Positions 26,489-35,783 of a stretch of DNA of 64,000 nt are shown here, piece after piece (position 1 is the first letter of the stretch; the number at the start of each line of letters is the position of its first letter). The DNA comes from Nitrospirota bacterium. Lineage in GTDB: Bacteria; Nitrospirota; Thermodesulfovibrionia; UBA6902. The notes beneath the pieces were generated by a model that ran no database searches, was not told where the DNA came from, and saw nothing but the letters and a program-made list of their open reading frames with translations. Location: the NCBI GenBank assembly GCA_016215115.1, contig JACRLN010000025.1, positions 1 through 64,000 on the forward strand, written 5' to 3'. A program made the position numbers and the translations under genes.

Positions 26489-27703
26489 ATGAGCAAATAT
26501 AAATTCAATACCATAAATGAAGCCATCGAAGATATAAAAAAAGGCAGAATAATTATCCTTGTAGATGATGAGGACCGGGAAAACGAAGGGGACCTCACTA
26601 TAGCAGCAGAAAAAATCACTCCCGAAGCAATAAACTTCATGGCTAAATACGGCAGAGGGCTGATCTGCCTTTCATTAACCCCTGAAAAGGTGGAAGCTCT
26701 CAAGCTCCCGATGATGACTGATATGAATATGTCCAAATTCGGCACAGCATTTACCGTTTCAATCGAGGCAAGAAAGGGCGTTACCACAGGCATTTCAGCG
26801 CACGACAGGGCCAGGACCATTAAGACCGCAATAAATCCAAAAGCCAGGCCGGAAGATATAGTTAGACCCGGGCATATCTTTCCATTAAGGGCGCAGCCCG
26901 GCGGCGTCCTGCAGCGCGCGGGACAGACCGAAGGCTCTGTTGATTTTGCGAGACTGGCGGGACTTAATCCCGCAGGAGTCATTTGTGAGATAATGAACGA
27001 CGACGGCACAATGTCAAGGGTCCCTCAACTTGTAAAGTTTGCCCGCAAACATGGTTTGAAAATGGTCACCATCAAAGACCTTATTCAATACAGGATGCGC
27101 AACGAATGCCTTGTGACAAGACTTGCCACGACAAAAATTCCTACCGCATATGGCGGCGAATTTACAGCCATTGCATTCGGCAATATGGTTGACGATTCCC
27201 TGCACGTAGCGCTTGTTAAAGGCAATATCTCGCCTGATGATGCCATTCTTGTCAGGGTACATTCCGAATGTCTTACCGGCGACGTGTTCGCATCAAAGAG
27301 ATGTGACTGCGGGGAGCAACTGCATAAGGCATTGGCGATGATAAAAAAAGAGGGCAAGGGCGTGCTTCTTTACATGAAGCAGGAAGGCAGGGGAATCGGT
27401 CTCGTGAATAAATTAAAGGCTTATGCGCTTCAGGACAAGGGGTTGGATACTGTTGAAGCAAATGTAAAACTTGGTTTTAAGCCTGATTTGAGAGATTACG
27501 GCATCGGAGCTCAGATACTCGTCAACCTCGGTGTCCGCAGGATGCGGCTGATGACAAATAATCCTAAAAAGCTGATCGGGCTTGAAGGATACGGCTTGCG
27601 CATTGTTGATCGTGTTCCCATTGAAATAAAACCGCATGAGAAGAATATCAAATACCTTTCAATAAAAAAGAAAAAACTTGGACACATATTGGAGAATGTA
27701 TAA
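26489..27703 (+). CDS. ribBA: Bifunctional DHBP synthase / GTP cyclohydrolase II
   Basis: The 404-aa protein carries the two entry steps of riboflavin synthesis. Residues 1-205 are 3,4-dihydroxy-2-butanone-4-phosphate synthase, with [11 protein letters not shown] (metal-binding acidic loop) and [20 protein letters not shown]. Residues 210-400 are GTP cyclohydrolase II, with [21 protein letters not shown] (zinc cysteines), [19 protein letters not shown] and the [12 protein letters not shown] segment. Both active sites look complete. It lies between ribE and ribH. Supply of precursors and products by neighbours makes the operon self-consistent, although ribD is not in the window. Confidence 0.96.
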   Translation: MSKYKFNTINEAIEDIKKGRIIILVDDEDRENEGDLTIAAEKITPEAINFMAKYGRGLICLSLTPEKVEALKLPMMTDMNMSKFGTAFTVSIEARKGVTTGISAHDRARTIKTAINPKARPEDIVRPGHIFPLRAQPGGVLQRAGQTEGSVDFARLAGLNPAGVICEIMNDDGTMSRVPQLVKFARKHGLKMVTIKDLIQYRMRNECLVTRLATTKIPTAYGGEFTAIAFGNMVDDSLHVALVKGNISPDDAILVRVHSECLTGDVFASKRCDCGEQLHKALAMIKKEGKGVLLYMKQEGRGIGLVNKLKAYALQDKGLDTVEANVKLGFKPDLRDYGIGAQILVNLGVRRMRLMTNNPKKLIGLEGYGLRIVDRVPIEIKPHEKNIKYLSIKKKKLGHILENV

Positions 27704-27706
27704 AAT

Positions 27707-27771
27707 AGCGTTTAGCTTTCAGCAATCAGCTAACGGTTTTTAAAGCTGAAAGCTGACCGCTGACAGCTTTT
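27707..27771 (+). repeat. Heptamer array between ribBA and ribH
   Basis: Nine heptamers of the AGCNNNN type (AGCGTTT, AGCTTTC, AGCAATC, AGCTAAC, then AGCTGAA, AGCTGAC, CGCTGAC, AGCTTTT) with one irregular unit form an imperfect palindrome. It ends 21 nt before ribH. Confidence 0.75.
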
Positions 27772-27792
27772 CGCTTAAAAAAGGGAGGATTT

Positions 27793-28254
27793 ATGAAAAG
27801 ATTTGAAGGAGAACTGCAGGCAGAAGGACTTAAATTTGCAATAATCGTGAGCCGCTTTAATGAATTCATAACAGGCAAGCTTCTTGAAGGCGCTGTAGAT
27901 GCACTGATAAGACACGGAGCTGCTGAAAAAAATATTGATATTATAAAAGTCCCCGGTTCTTTTGAAATACCTCTCGTGGCAAAAAAAGCAGCCCAAAAAA
28001 AATCGTATGACGCGGTTATTTGTCTTGGAACAATTATTCGTGGCGCTACTCCACATTTCGATTATGTTGCTGCAGAAGCAGCCAAAGGAATTGCCACGGC
28101 TTCAATGGAAACAGGCATTCCGATAGCATTCGGTGTTTTAACGACAGATACCATTGAACAGGCTGTTGAAAGGGCAGGAACGAAAAGCGGCAACAAAGGC
28201 TGGGATGCCGCAATGGTGGCAATTGAAATGGCACAGCTTTTAAAGAAGTTATGA
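27793..28254 (+). CDS. ribH: 6,7-dimethyl-8-ribityllumazine synthase
   Basis: The 153-aa protein condenses the DHBP from RibBA with the pyrimidine intermediate to make the lumazine used by Rib[20 protein letters not shown] (residues 18-36), VPGSFEIPL (about 54-62), [15 protein letters not shown] with the catalytic histidine, and [17 protein letters not shown] are all conserved. The length is normal for a 60-mer-forming enzyme. GGGAGG precedes the ATG. It is followed by nusB, a common neighbour. Confidence 0.96.
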   Translation: MKRFEGELQAEGLKFAIIVSRFNEFITGKLLEGAVDALIRHGAAEKNIDIIKVPGSFEIPLVAKKAAQKKSYDAVICLGTIIRGATPHFDYVAAEAAKGIATASMETGIPIAFGVLTTDTIEQAVERAGTKSGNKGWDAAMVAIEMAQLLKKL

Positions 28255-28262
28255 GTAAAAAG

Positions 28263-28334
28263 AAAGCTGTCAGCAATCAGCAATCAGCAATCAGGGGAAA
28301 CATGCTGACCGCTAACCGCTGTCAGCTGACCGCC
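28263..28334 (+). repeat. Heptamer array between ribH and nusB
   Basis: Three CAATCAG units are followed by GCTGACC, GCTAACC, GCTGTCA and GCTGACC. The second block is the same type as the array inserted in aroC at 29535-29572. Confidence 0.75.
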
Positions 28335-28357
28335 TATTTTTCACTTGTTACTGCTTT

Positions 28358-28801
28358 ATGAAACGGAGGCGGTCAAGAGAATATGCGTTGCAAATCCTGT
28401 TTCAGCTGGACCTGACAGGCAGTGAATTAAGTGAAAATGTGTGGAATGAGTTCTGGGAACACAATGAAGAAGACAATGAGGTAAAAGAGTTCACCCGGGA
28501 TATTGTTGTAAGCACCCGGAAGCATATCGCCGGGATAGATAATGCAATCAAAAAAGCTGCTGAACACTGGTCCATCGACAGAATGGCAGTGATTGACAGA
28601 AATATCCTCAGGGCAGCTACCTACGAACTACTTTATAGAAAGGATATCCCCCCATCTGTTGTTATGAATGAAGCCCTCGAAATTGCAAAAAAATATTCAA
28701 CAGAAGAATCAGCCCCATTTATAAACGGCATTTTGGATAAAATCGCACATACAGATATTAAAAAAACAGATAACCACAAAAATAAAAAAAGCAAAGGTTA
28801 A
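28358..28801 (+). CDS. nusB: Transcription antitermination factor NusB
   Basis: The 147-aa protein binds the boxA RNA with NusE (ribosomal protein S10) to allow antitermination of rRNA operons. RRRSREYALQILFQLDLTG starts the all-helical fold. IDRMAVIDRNILRAATYELLY and SVVMNEALEIAKKYSTEESAPFINGILDKI are the strongest family blocks. The lysine-rich tail is short. It ends the ribBA-ribH-nusB run and converges on aroC 21 nt away. Confidence 0.95.
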   Translation: MKRRRSREYALQILFQLDLTGSELSENVWNEFWEHNEEDNEVKEFTRDIVVSTRKHIAGIDNAIKKAAEHWSIDRMAVIDRNILRAATYELLYRKDIPPSVVMNEALEIAKKYSTEESAPFINGILDKIAHTDIKKTDNHKNKKSKG

Positions 28802-28822
28802 CGCAGAAAATGCAGACATTAC

Positions 28823-30094
28823 TCAGAAATTCCTGACCTGTCTAAGATACCCCTCATAATTTCGTTTTACTTCTTCCATGCTGTCGCCGCCGAATTTGGA
28901 AAGGAAGCTATCAGCAATTGCAAAGGCCGTAACTGCTTCACCAATGACAGAGGCTGCCGGCACAGCGCACACATCTGATCTTTCATACGCAGCCTTAAAT
29001 GGTTTTTTGCTAATTATATCAACAGATGAAAGCGGTGTTCTTAACGTAGGAATCGGTTTCATCGCAGCTCTTATAATAATGGGCATACCATTGCTCATTC
29101 CACCTTCAATCCCCCCGGCATTGTTTGTCTTTCTGTAAAAACCATATAGTTCGGAAGTTCGGAAGTTCGGAAGCTTGGAAGACTTCCGCGCTTCTGCGCT
29201 TCCGCGCTTCTGCGCTCTGTAATAGATTTCGTCCATTACATCCGAGCCGCTTCTTCTGCTCATCTCAAAACCGAGTCCTATTTCAACACCTTTTATTGCC
29301 TGTATGCTCATGAGCGCATAAGCAAGTTTTGCATCAAGTTTCTTGTCCCATTGGCTGTAACTTCCAAGCCCGACCGGGATACCAAGCACAACAACTTCAA
29401 AAACCCCACCGAGCGTGTCGCCTTTTCTTATAGCATTGTTGATTTTGCTGATCATTTTCTTTTCGATATCTTTATCAGGACATCTTACGGGAGAAGCTTC
29501 AGCTTTGTTAAAAAGTGATAACAGCTTTTTTTCATTTTGCTGACTGCTGACCGCTGACTGCTGACCGCTAATTCCCCCTATTTCAACTACATAACTTATC
29601 ACATGAATGTTAAATTCAGATAAAAATTTTTTCGCTGTTGCCCCGGCAGCTACCCTTGCTGCGGTCTCCCTTGCGCTTGAACGTTCCAGGATATTCCGTA
29701 TATCGTTTGTATTATATTTAATTGCTCCCGCAAGGTCAGCATGCCCGGGACGGGGACGGGTGACGGCCTTGAGTTTTGAGTTTTGAGTTTTGAGTTTTGG
29801 GTCATTTAACTCTGCACTCATAACATCACACCAGTTATCCCAGTCCTTATTTTCTATTAAAAGTGTTATTGGTGAACCAAGTGTCTTTCCCCGTCTTACA
29901 CCTGAGAGGATTTGTGCATGGTCTGATTCTATCTTCATCCTGCCGCCCCTGCCATAGCCTTTTTGCCTTCTTGAAAGTTCTTTGTCGATATCTGCGGCAG
30001 ATAAGTATAAATTTGATGGAATGCCATCAATAACGCATGCCAGCGCCTGTCCGTGTGATTCACCTGCTGTAAGATATCTTAGTTTTTCGAACAT
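28823..30094 (-). CDS. aroC: Chorismate synthase enlarged by three in-frame repeat insertions
   Basis: The 423-aa protein converts EPSP to chorismate with reduced [23 protein letters not shown] starts it, followed by [15 protein letters not shown] and [41 protein letters not shown], and [19 protein letters not shown] further on are signature segments. Family members are about 360-390 residues. The excess is explained by repeat-coded stretches at about 97-110, 173-190 and 293-315, all between conserved blocks. The conserved active-site histidines and arginines are retained, so activity is plausible. It is preceded by GAGGGAT about 12 nt before the ATG. It stands alone on the minus strand. Confidence 0.95.
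   Translation of the reverse strand: MFEKLRYLTAGESHGQALACVIDGIPSNLYLSAADIDKELSRRQKGYGRGGRMKIESDHAQILSGVRRGKTLGSPITLLIENKDWDNWCDVMSAELNDPKLKTQNSKLKAVTRPRPGHADLAGAIKYNTNDIRNILERSSARETAARVAAGATAKKFLSEFNIHVISYVVEIGGISGQQSAVSSQQNEKKLLSLFNKAEASPVRCPDKDIEKKMISKINNAIRKGDTLGGVFEVVVLGIPVGLGSYSQWDKKLDAKLAYALMSIQAIKGVEIGLGFEMSRRSGSDVMDEIYYRAQKRGSAEARKSSKLPNFRTSELYGFYRKTNNAGGIEGGMSNGMPIIIRAAMKPIPTLRTPLSSVDIISKKPFKAAYERSDVCAVPAASVIGEAVTAFAIADSFLSKFGGDSMEEVKRNYEGYLRQVRNF
29150..29218. repeat. 8-mer repeat array in frame in aroC (site 3)
   Basis: TTCGGAAG units are followed by CTTCCGCG and CTTCTGCG units, which are partly inverted. They encode [20 protein letters not shown], just before [12 protein letters not shown] similar block (GCGCTTCCGCGCTTCC) is found after recQ at 55597-55612. 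Confidence 0.8.
29535..29572. repeat. GCTGACC heptamer array in frame in aroC (site 2)
   Basis: GCTGACT, GCTGACC, GCTGACT and GCTGACC alternate. On the minus strand they encode [11 protein letters not shown], between VVEIGGI and the following helix. Confidence 0.8.
29769..29801. repeat. CTCAAAA heptamer array in frame in aroC (site 1)
   Basis: TTGAGTT repeats with a 7-nt period. On the minus strand they encode [12 protein letters not shown] immediately before TRPRPGHAD. The same heptamer type (AAACTCT) lies in the kinase gene at 60596-60620. Confidence 0.8.
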
Positions 30095-30204
30095 GGGTTT
30101 AAAAATCCCTCAGTCTCTCAATGCATAAATTTTTCATGTTACTATGTTAGTAAAAATGAAGATGGAAGTAAAGGATATTGACGGGGAATTACATCGCCTT
30201 AAAC

Positions 30205-30231
30205 AAAAATACCCCATTGCAGGGTATTTTT
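30205..30231 (-). terminator. Intrinsic terminator between the lipoprotein gene and aroC
   Basis: AAAAATACCC and GGGTATTTTT form a 10-bp stem with a 7-nt loop and T-rich flanks on both strands. On the minus strand it ends transcripts from the lipoprotein gene before aroC. Confidence 0.7.
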
Positions 30232-30263
30232 GTTTTACTATAATTTATACAATTCCGTTACTG

Positions 30264-30743
30264 TTAAGTTGCGGTTTTTTTCTTAACTTCAAATTCTACC
30301 AGTTCAGTGACAGAACCTGATGAGAGCATAAAGTCGGATTTATATTCAAAGCCGCCGCCTCCGCAATATGTAAAATAAAGAGTATAGGCCCCATTCTTAT
30401 CTGTCGTTACAGTCATTGGCGAATCTTCGGCAGCGCCGCCATCGTTAGGGTTTCCGTCATATAGCTGGTTAGCTCCATTTGGTTGAGCCGATGCATTGAA
30501 GATATTTACATCTACACCATTTAGCGGAATACCGGTTTTTTTATCCTTGACCACTATCACAAAAGAATCAACAAACCCGCATACATATGGAGCGGTATCT
30601 AAGAATTCCACCGAAATTGATGTGACACTGGTTGTAATCTCAGCCTCGGCAGGAGCATCACTACTACCGCCGCCGCCGCCGCCGCAGGCAGTTAATATAA
30701 AAAGAAATGCTGTTATTATCAAAGCAATAAAACCATTTTTCAT
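30264..30743 (-). CDS. Small lipoprotein with Ig-like domain
   Basis: The 159-aa protein has a signal sequence ending in the lipobox LTAC (Cys20). A run of six glycines and SSDAPAEAE form a flexible linker. Residues 35-155 look like one bacterial Ig-like or filamin-type beta sandwich (DKKTGIPLNGVDVNIFNAS, then TVTTDKNGAYTLYFTY), often found in surface proteins. The two cysteines VCGF and YCGG may form a disulfide. The function is unknown. It lies just downstream of pilQ and may be transcribed with it or alone, and a clear terminator follows. Confidence 0.75.
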   Translation of the reverse strand: MKNGFIALIITAFLFILTACGGGGGGSSDAPAEAEITTSVTSISVEFLDTAPYVCGFVDSFVIVVKDKKTGIPLNGVDVNIFNASAQPNGANQLYDGNPNDGGAAEDSPMTVTTDKNGAYTLYFTYCGGGGFEYKSDFMLSSGSVTELVEFEVKKKTAT

Positions 30744-30855
30744 TACTCCTCCTTATTCACTGATTCAGGTAAAAACTGTTACAATTTTTAAAAGTATCTT
30801 CCTTACCCCACTTGTACCATTCTTGTTGTCTTGCTTATTTAATACTTAACAAATA

Positions 30856-32580
30856 TTATTTCTTCACTATCCTCGGTGTTATGAAAACCATCAGTTCGGT
30901 AGAATCATCCACATCTTTCCGGGTTTTAAACAACCATCCGAGACCGAATATTTTGCTGAGCCCCGGAATGCCGGACGTGTCTTTTGAATAGGTGGTTTTA
31001 TAAATTCCGGCGAGAGCTAACGTGTCGCCATCTACTATTAAAACCTGCGTTGTGACTTCATTGATATTTATTGTCGGCACGCCGTTGAAGGACCTCTGGG
31101 AAAAATCAGCTTCATTCTTCTTTGTTTCTATGTTCATCAAGATGGTTCCTTCAGGGGTTATATGCGGTGTCACTGTGAGTTCAATCGCTGCATCAACAAA
31201 TGCAGTCTGCGTCCCTTCCTGCGAGGTCGTCTCATAAGGTATCTTTTTACCCTGCAGGATCTTCGCTTTTTGGTGGTCCATTGTCATAACCCTCGGGTTG
31301 GAGATTATCTTGCCTTTCCCGTCTGCCTCCAACGCAGAAAGCTGTACGTCAAGCGCCCTCAGGGTCCCTGCGCTTATATAGCCTATTCCTATTGAACCTC
31401 CCGCTCCCTGACTGACAGCAGCAGGGAGGTTTACCAACAAGGGATTACCTGAGAAGAATCCGTTTTTACCTGTAAGGGTTGTGCCTGAAATTTGCGTCTG
31501 GGGAGTGGGTTTCACAAGCGCTCCCCATTGTATACCGAGCTGCTTTGAATAATTTGTATTCACTTCTACAATTCTTGCATCAATGCTCACCTGCGGGGTT
31601 GGAACATCAAGCGCTTTGATAAGATTTTCGTATTCTGTATGCATTTTTTCCACATCTTTTATGATGACCGAACTGGTCCTCGGATCAGCGCTGATAAATC
31701 CCCTTTTCGTAAGTATCTTGGCTGTCTCAATTGACTTCTTGATTTCCTCAACACTGGCATAATTAACCGCATATATTCTTGTGATGAGATTACCGGATTT
31801 TTCCTGCGATTCTTTTGCCTGTGCAATTTCTTCTTCTTCTTTGGCAATTACGGAAGTAGGAGCTATCCTGATGATATTTCCTTCCATTGTCTTTGAAAGA
31901 CCATAATTTCTAAGTATGACCTCAAGGGCCTGATCCCAGGGTACATCAATAAGTTTCATGGAAAACTTGCCTTTAACGTCAGGGCTCACGACAAAGTTAT
32001 AACCGCTTATATCAGCAATGAGTCTGAATATATGAATGAGATCAGCATCCTGAAAGTCAATGTTTATCTTTTCTCCAACATATTCATTGCTCTCAAAAGG
32101 TTTCTTTTTTTCAACCGGTTCTTCAGACAGCGCGCCTTCTGTCTCTGCCCTGGCATTTCCTGTTTCTCTTTCCGGGTTCACAAAAGCAAGGATAAGGGTT
32201 TTATCTTTATATAAAGGCATGACATCCACTGGCGCAGTAAAGACAATCTTAAGTTTTGAGATATCTGGAGAACTCTCATCCACCATGGGAATTATTTCTG
32301 AAACACCGGCCCTGTCAAATATTATCTTATCCCTAAATTCACCAAGCCCTGCATTCTGTAACTCAACTACAGACTGATAAGGATCAGAGGCCTTGTAAAG
32401 GGTATAATTAAAAGGAGAATCTGACATTATTTTAATCTCGGTCTTTCCATTATTTTCCCTTACTTCTATCGCTGTAATCTCTGAACTTTTTGCCGGAGGT
32501 CCTTCTGACCGGACATTAAATGTCAGAAAACTGCAAAAAAACAAGAAAATAAAAAATAAAAATGTTTTTCTGATTCGCAT
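30856..32580 (-). CDS. pilQ: Type IV pilus secretin PilQ
   Basis: The 574-aa protein forms the outer-membrane pore through which the pilus passes. A signal peptide (residues 1-25) is followed by an AMIN domain (about 33-135, VRENNGKTEIKIMSDSPFNY), a linker, and a secretin N0/STN domain (INIDFQDADLIHIFRLIADISGYN, about 168-245). The N1 domain follows (RIYAVNYASVEEIKKSIE). The secretin core occupies about 335-574, with GKIISNPRVMTMDHQKAKI, EVTTQVLIVDGDTLALAG and the C-terminal MVFITPRIV. It is shorter than the Neisseria or Pseudomonas PilQ, with only one AMIN domain. It ends the pilMNOPQ operon, 4 nt after pilP. Confidence 0.95.
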   Translation of the reverse strand: MRIRKTFLFFIFLFFCSFLTFNVRSEGPPAKSSEITAIEVRENNGKTEIKIMSDSPFNYTLYKASDPYQSVVELQNAGLGEFRDKIIFDRAGVSEIIPMVDESSPDISKLKIVFTAPVDVMPLYKDKTLILAFVNPERETGNARAETEGALSEEPVEKKKPFESNEYVGEKINIDFQDADLIHIFRLIADISGYNFVVSPDVKGKFSMKLIDVPWDQALEVILRNYGLSKTMEGNIIRIAPTSVIAKEEEEIAQAKESQEKSGNLITRIYAVNYASVEEIKKSIETAKILTKRGFISADPRTSSVIIKDVEKMHTEYENLIKALDVPTPQVSIDARIVEVNTNYSKQLGIQWGALVKPTPQTQISGTTLTGKNGFFSGNPLLVNLPAAVSQGAGGSIGIGYISAGTLRALDVQLSALEADGKGKIISNPRVMTMDHQKAKILQGKKIPYETTSQEGTQTAFVDAAIELTVTPHITPEGTILMNIETKKNEADFSQRSFNGVPTININEVTTQVLIVDGDTLALAGIYKTTYSKDTSGIPGLSKIFGLGWLFKTRKDVDDSTELMVFITPRIVKK

Positions 32581-32584
32581 TATT

Positions 32585-33115
32585 TTACCTCTCTTTTAAA
32601 AACTCTAAAGTTATTTGTTTGGGGTGAATATCCCCTTTATAATCTTTAGAATATTCAACAATTAACACTTTATTCTTTGTTATCTCTTCAACTCTTCCCT
32701 TGTTATAACCAACAATTGCTCCTTTGCTTACCGTAAAAGCCCTATTATCAGGTGTAGCAAGAAGTGCAAAATATTTTTCACCTTTTTCGGCAATAGCTAA
32801 TAATCTAAATTCGCTGATATCGTAACTTTCAAGTGTGCCGACCTTGCCGGCTCCCTTTTTTTGCGATTTTTGTGTAGGTATTATAAGCGATACAAAAGGA
32901 TCCCTCCTGTCCCGCGGCTGATAAACGTACCCTTCTTCCTGCATTGTTTCCTGTGCCGGTGCTTGCAATTGTTTCACCTCAGGCTGGGGTGAAGGGCTTA
33001 CTTGCCCTTGTGGTTTTACTGTTTTAGCCGGCGGTGAGGGTGGTTTGCTTTGACAGCCTGAAAAAGCAGAGATAAAGATAAATACCGTGATGATAAAAGT
33101 AGTGAGAAGTCTCAT
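32585..33115 (-). CDS. pilP: Pilus assembly lipoprotein PilP
   Basis: The 176-aa protein links the inner-membrane PilMNO complex to PilQ. It begins MRLLTTFIITVFIFISAFSG and carries a lipobox cysteine at residue 21, followed by a proline-rich linker and the PilP beta domain (RDRRDPFVSLI, then LESYDISEFRLLAI and YFALLATPDNRAFTVSKG). The frame is open upstream to 33166, but the first 17 codons overlap the end of pilO and would hide the signal peptide. The start at 33115 is therefore preferred. It sits between pilO and pilQ. Confidence 0.9.
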   Translation of the reverse strand: MRLLTTFIITVFIFISAFSGCQSKPPSPPAKTVKPQGQVSPSPQPEVKQLQAPAQETMQEEGYVYQPRDRRDPFVSLIIPTQKSQKKGAGKVGTLESYDISEFRLLAIAEKGEKYFALLATPDNRAFTVSKGAIVGYNKGRVEEITKNKVLIVEYSKDYKGDIHPKQITLEFLKER

Positions 33116-33131
33116 AATCCCGCTTTTCCTT

Positions 33132-33773
33132 TCATTTTTTCTCCTTCTTGTCTTTTCCCTCTTCACCCTTAACTATTTCATCAGTGCTTACCGATGCAAA
33201 TGTACGTGCCGTAAAGGCAGCAGTAATAAGCCCATCTTTTTCCTTACCCTTCTGGGCTTTAATGCTTAAGTCTATATCCGAAATATTCACAAGACGAGGC
33301 AGCCTGCTGATATGACTAAAAAAGACTCCTAGATTGTGATAAGCCGTTAATACTTCTACTTTAACAGGTATCTCTACATAAAGATTTTCAGGACTGGTCT
33401 TTTTTGCCTCTGGTCTCCACAGCAGTACTTCAAGACCCGATTGAAGCCCTAATTCAGATATCTGCTTAAGCAGCACAGAAACCTCTTTTTCCTCAGGAAG
33501 TTGTTCTTTTAAACTTTCAAGTTTTGCTTTCAATAATTTATTTTCTTCTATAAGTTTATCAAGTATTTTGACCTTTTCCTGGCTGCTTGCAATTTCCTGG
33601 TTCAATTTTGTAATTTTTGCATTGAGGTTTTTAATCTCTGTATTCTTTGGCAAAAAAATCATAACAACAAACAATATAATGAAAAGAAGAGCTGGCAGTG
33701 TAAATATAAGTACCTGCAGCTTAGTGGGAAGATTTTTAATTTTATTAAAGTTAATGTTTATATTAATTGCCAT
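33132..33773 (-). CDS. pilO: Pilus assembly protein PilO
   Basis: The 213-aa protein is an inner-membrane partner of PilN. One transmembrane helix (about residues 22-42, VLIFTLPALLFIILFVVMIF) is followed by a coiled coil (about 45-95) and a ferredoxin-like periplasmic domain (SVLLKQISELGLQSGLEVLLW, then IPVKVEVLTAYHNLGVFFSHISRL). It ends with a charged tail. PilO controls assembly by binding PilN and PilP. It overlaps neither neighbour; pilN ends 4 nt upstream of its start. Confidence 0.93.
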   Translation of the reverse strand: MAINININFNKIKNLPTKLQVLIFTLPALLFIILFVVMIFLPKNTEIKNLNAKITKLNQEIASSQEKVKILDKLIEENKLLKAKLESLKEQLPEEKEVSVLLKQISELGLQSGLEVLLWRPEAKKTSPENLYVEIPVKVEVLTAYHNLGVFFSHISRLPRLVNISDIDLSIKAQKGKEKDGLITAAFTARTFASVSTDEIVKGEEGKDKKEKK

Positions 33774-33777
33774 AATT

Positions 33778-34308
33778 CTAAACCTTTATCTTGAAAGTTA
33801 GTTTAAATTTGTAAACCGGGATGGACTCAATTGCTGTCTGCCGTGATTCAACCAGCATAACATCAGTAAGATATTTCGACTCTTTTAAGTTCTGGACATA
33901 TCCTACAAGGTCATAATTTGTAAGTGCATATCCTTCAATATTAATAACCCTGTTTTTATCAGACAAAACAGTAAGCCATACTCCTTTAGGAAGCCTTTCA
34001 CTTACTTCATCAAGGAGCCTTAACGGTACAATCTGGTCTTTTTTCAGGATCTCAATAATCTGGGTTTTTTCAAGTAACTCCTTATTGTCTTTCTCATAAT
34101 TTTGTACCTCTATTATCGCCTGCTTCAGTTCATTCAGTCTCTTTTCTTTTGCGGACATATCAGTCTGCATGTTAGAAACCTTATTATTCAGATAAAGAGT
34201 GAAAATAGTCAGTGCTATAAACAATATGACTATACCGATAACCCCATATACAAAAACAGGCGGGACTTTTAAAGGCTTTTTGGTTGGTAAAAGATTTATC
34301 CTTATCAT
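33778..34308 (-). CDS. pilN: Pilus assembly protein PilN
   Basis: The 176-aa protein begins MIRINLLPTKK, whose INLLP motif docks into PilM in the cytoplasm. A transmembrane helix (about 20-42), a coiled coil (about 45-85) and a small periplasmic domain (RLLDEVSERLPKGVWLTVL to LVGYVQNLKESKYLTDVML) follow. The start ATG overlaps the pilM stop region by four bases, which suggests coupled translation. Confidence 0.94.
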   Translation of the reverse strand: MIRINLLPTKKPLKVPPVFVYGVIGIVILFIALTIFTLYLNNKVSNMQTDMSAKEKRLNELKQAIIEVQNYEKDNKELLEKTQIIEILKKDQIVPLRLLDEVSERLPKGVWLTVLSDKNRVINIEGYALTNYDLVGYVQNLKESKYLTDVMLVESRQTAIESIPVYKFKLTFKIKV

Positions 34309-35357
34309 TTGTCCCCTATTCTCCTTAATGCCAGACCTACGGCAACGGATACAATAGGCTCCATTTTCTTTAAGTATTCCCTATCAAAAGAGTCCGGTAT
34401 ATGAATATTTTTCAGTGACTCAGCCATCTTAACATTTATTCCGGCCTTCTCAGACAGTAAAGGGACAAATCCGGCAGTAAGAGCTCCACCGCCGCACAGA
34501 ATTATCTCATTAATATTCTCGTAGTTTGTTGTATCTCTGAAGTAATCAAAGGACCTGGAGATTTCTGCAATTATATCTTCAGAAGCAGAAACCAATACTG
34601 CTTGCACATCCTCCCGTGAAATACCCTCCATCGTCCCTTCCTGTTTCAGCTTCTCGGCATTGGCATATGATAAAGTAAACTCTTTCTGTAATGCCTCGGT
34701 ATGCAGATTACCGCCGACTGCGCTGTCTCTTGTAAAAACAGAAATTCCGCCTTTCAGGATATTAATATTAATCATGCTGGCTCCGATATTTGCAATTGCA
34801 ATATTTTCTTCCGGATTTACCTCATAATTGAGTTCATACATGTTTTCGAGAGCGAATGCATCAACATCAACAATCACAGGATTAAGTCCCGCCTCTTTTG
34901 CCACGGTTACATATTCATTGATCTTATCTTTTTTGGCAGCAACAATGAGGACGTCCATCATATTCTCTTTATCTGCAAGACCAAGTATCTGAAAGTCAAG
35001 ATTAACGTCTTCAATATCAAACGGGATGTACTGCTCTGCTTCAAATTTTATTGATTCACTTAATTCATCTTCAGACATCTGTGGAAGGGAAACCCTTTTT
35101 ATGATTACAGATGAATGCCCGGAGAGGGATAGTGCTGTATCCTTGATAGTAATATTAGCAGTTGCAATTAATCCCTTGATTGCTTCAACAACACGGGATG
35201 AATCGAGTATGGAACCGTCTACTATTAATTCCGGCTCAAGGGTAGTAATTCCCAACCGTTCAAGATGATATTTACCTTTGACAGCTTTCAGTTGAACAAT
35301 CTTGATATGTTTGGACCCGATATCAAGTCCAGCTATACTTTTTTTCCCGAATATCAT
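34305..35357 (-). CDS. pilM: Pilus assembly ATPase-like protein PilM
   Basis: The 350-aa protein is the actin-like cytoplasmic subunit that recruits the PilN tail. It has an FtsA/actin fold: AGLDIGSKHIKIVQLK (residues 9-24) is the first phosphate loop, NIAIANIGASMININILKGG the second, and EIILCGGGALTAGFVPLL the adenosine-binding motif. The SHS2-type insertion (LPQMSEDELSESIKFEAEQYIPFDIEDV) is the PilM signature. It heads the operon. The upstream region contains a terminator-like hairpin at 35399-35435 and a possible promoter further out. Confidence 0.95.
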   Translation of the reverse strand: MIFGKKSIAGLDIGSKHIKIVQLKAVKGKYHLERLGITTLEPELIVDGSILDSSRVVEAIKGLIATANITIKDTALSLSGHSSVIIKRVSLPQMSEDELSESIKFEAEQYIPFDIEDVNLDFQILGLADKENMMDVLIVAAKKDKINEYVTVAKEAGLNPVIVDVDAFALENMYELNYEVNPEENIAIANIGASMININILKGGISVFTRDSAVGGNLHTEALQKEFTLSYANAEKLKQEGTMEGISREDVQAVLVSASEDIIAEISRSFDYFRDTTNYENINEIILCGGGALTAGFVPLLSEKAGINVKMAESLKNIHIPDSFDREYLKKMEPIVSVAVGLALRRIGDK

Positions 35358-35398
35358 TTAAAATAATTTTCTCCCAACTAATTTTTTTGTGAAAAAAA

Positions 35399-35435
35399 GA
35401 CTATTTTGACAGTGCGATAAAAATTCAAAATAGTC
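35399..35435 (-). terminator. Terminator-like hairpin in the pilM leader
   Basis: GACTATTTTGA and TCAAAATAGTC are perfect 11-bp inverted repeats with a 15-nt loop. On the minus strand the stem is followed by seven T residues. It lies 42 nt before the pilM start, so it may be an attenuator for the pilus operon, or it may end a transcript from upstream. Confidence 0.55.
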
Positions 35436-35659
35436 TTTCCTGTAAACGACTTTTCCTTGTTCAAACTATATTCTCGCATCAGGTAACTGACTTATTTAAC
35501 CATTTTCACGTTATTTGTTTTATATAATGAACCTTATCGGCAATAACTAAAAAATACTTTAATTCTTTCTCCTGATAACACTTAATTTATAAATAAATCA
35601 TTATTTGCATAAATAATATCAAAAAGCCACTCCCTATACAAGTCATTATTAATTAACCA

Positions 35660-35689
35660 ATAAAACCAGATTTGCATCCATCTTGTCAA
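35660..35689 (-). promoter_or_regulatory. Possible promoter of the pil operon
   Basis: On the minus strand a perfect TTGACA (35689-35684), an 18-nt spacer and TTTTAT (35665-35660). It lies about 300 nt before pilM, upstream of the terminator-like hairpin. Confidence 0.35.
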
Positions 35690-35783
35690 GGGCGTATTTA
35701 AAGCGTATTAAAAACGCACTTGTTATTGAACTGTCTTACTAATGCAAACGCATAAAGTTTTGTTGCGCTATCATCGCGAGCAA

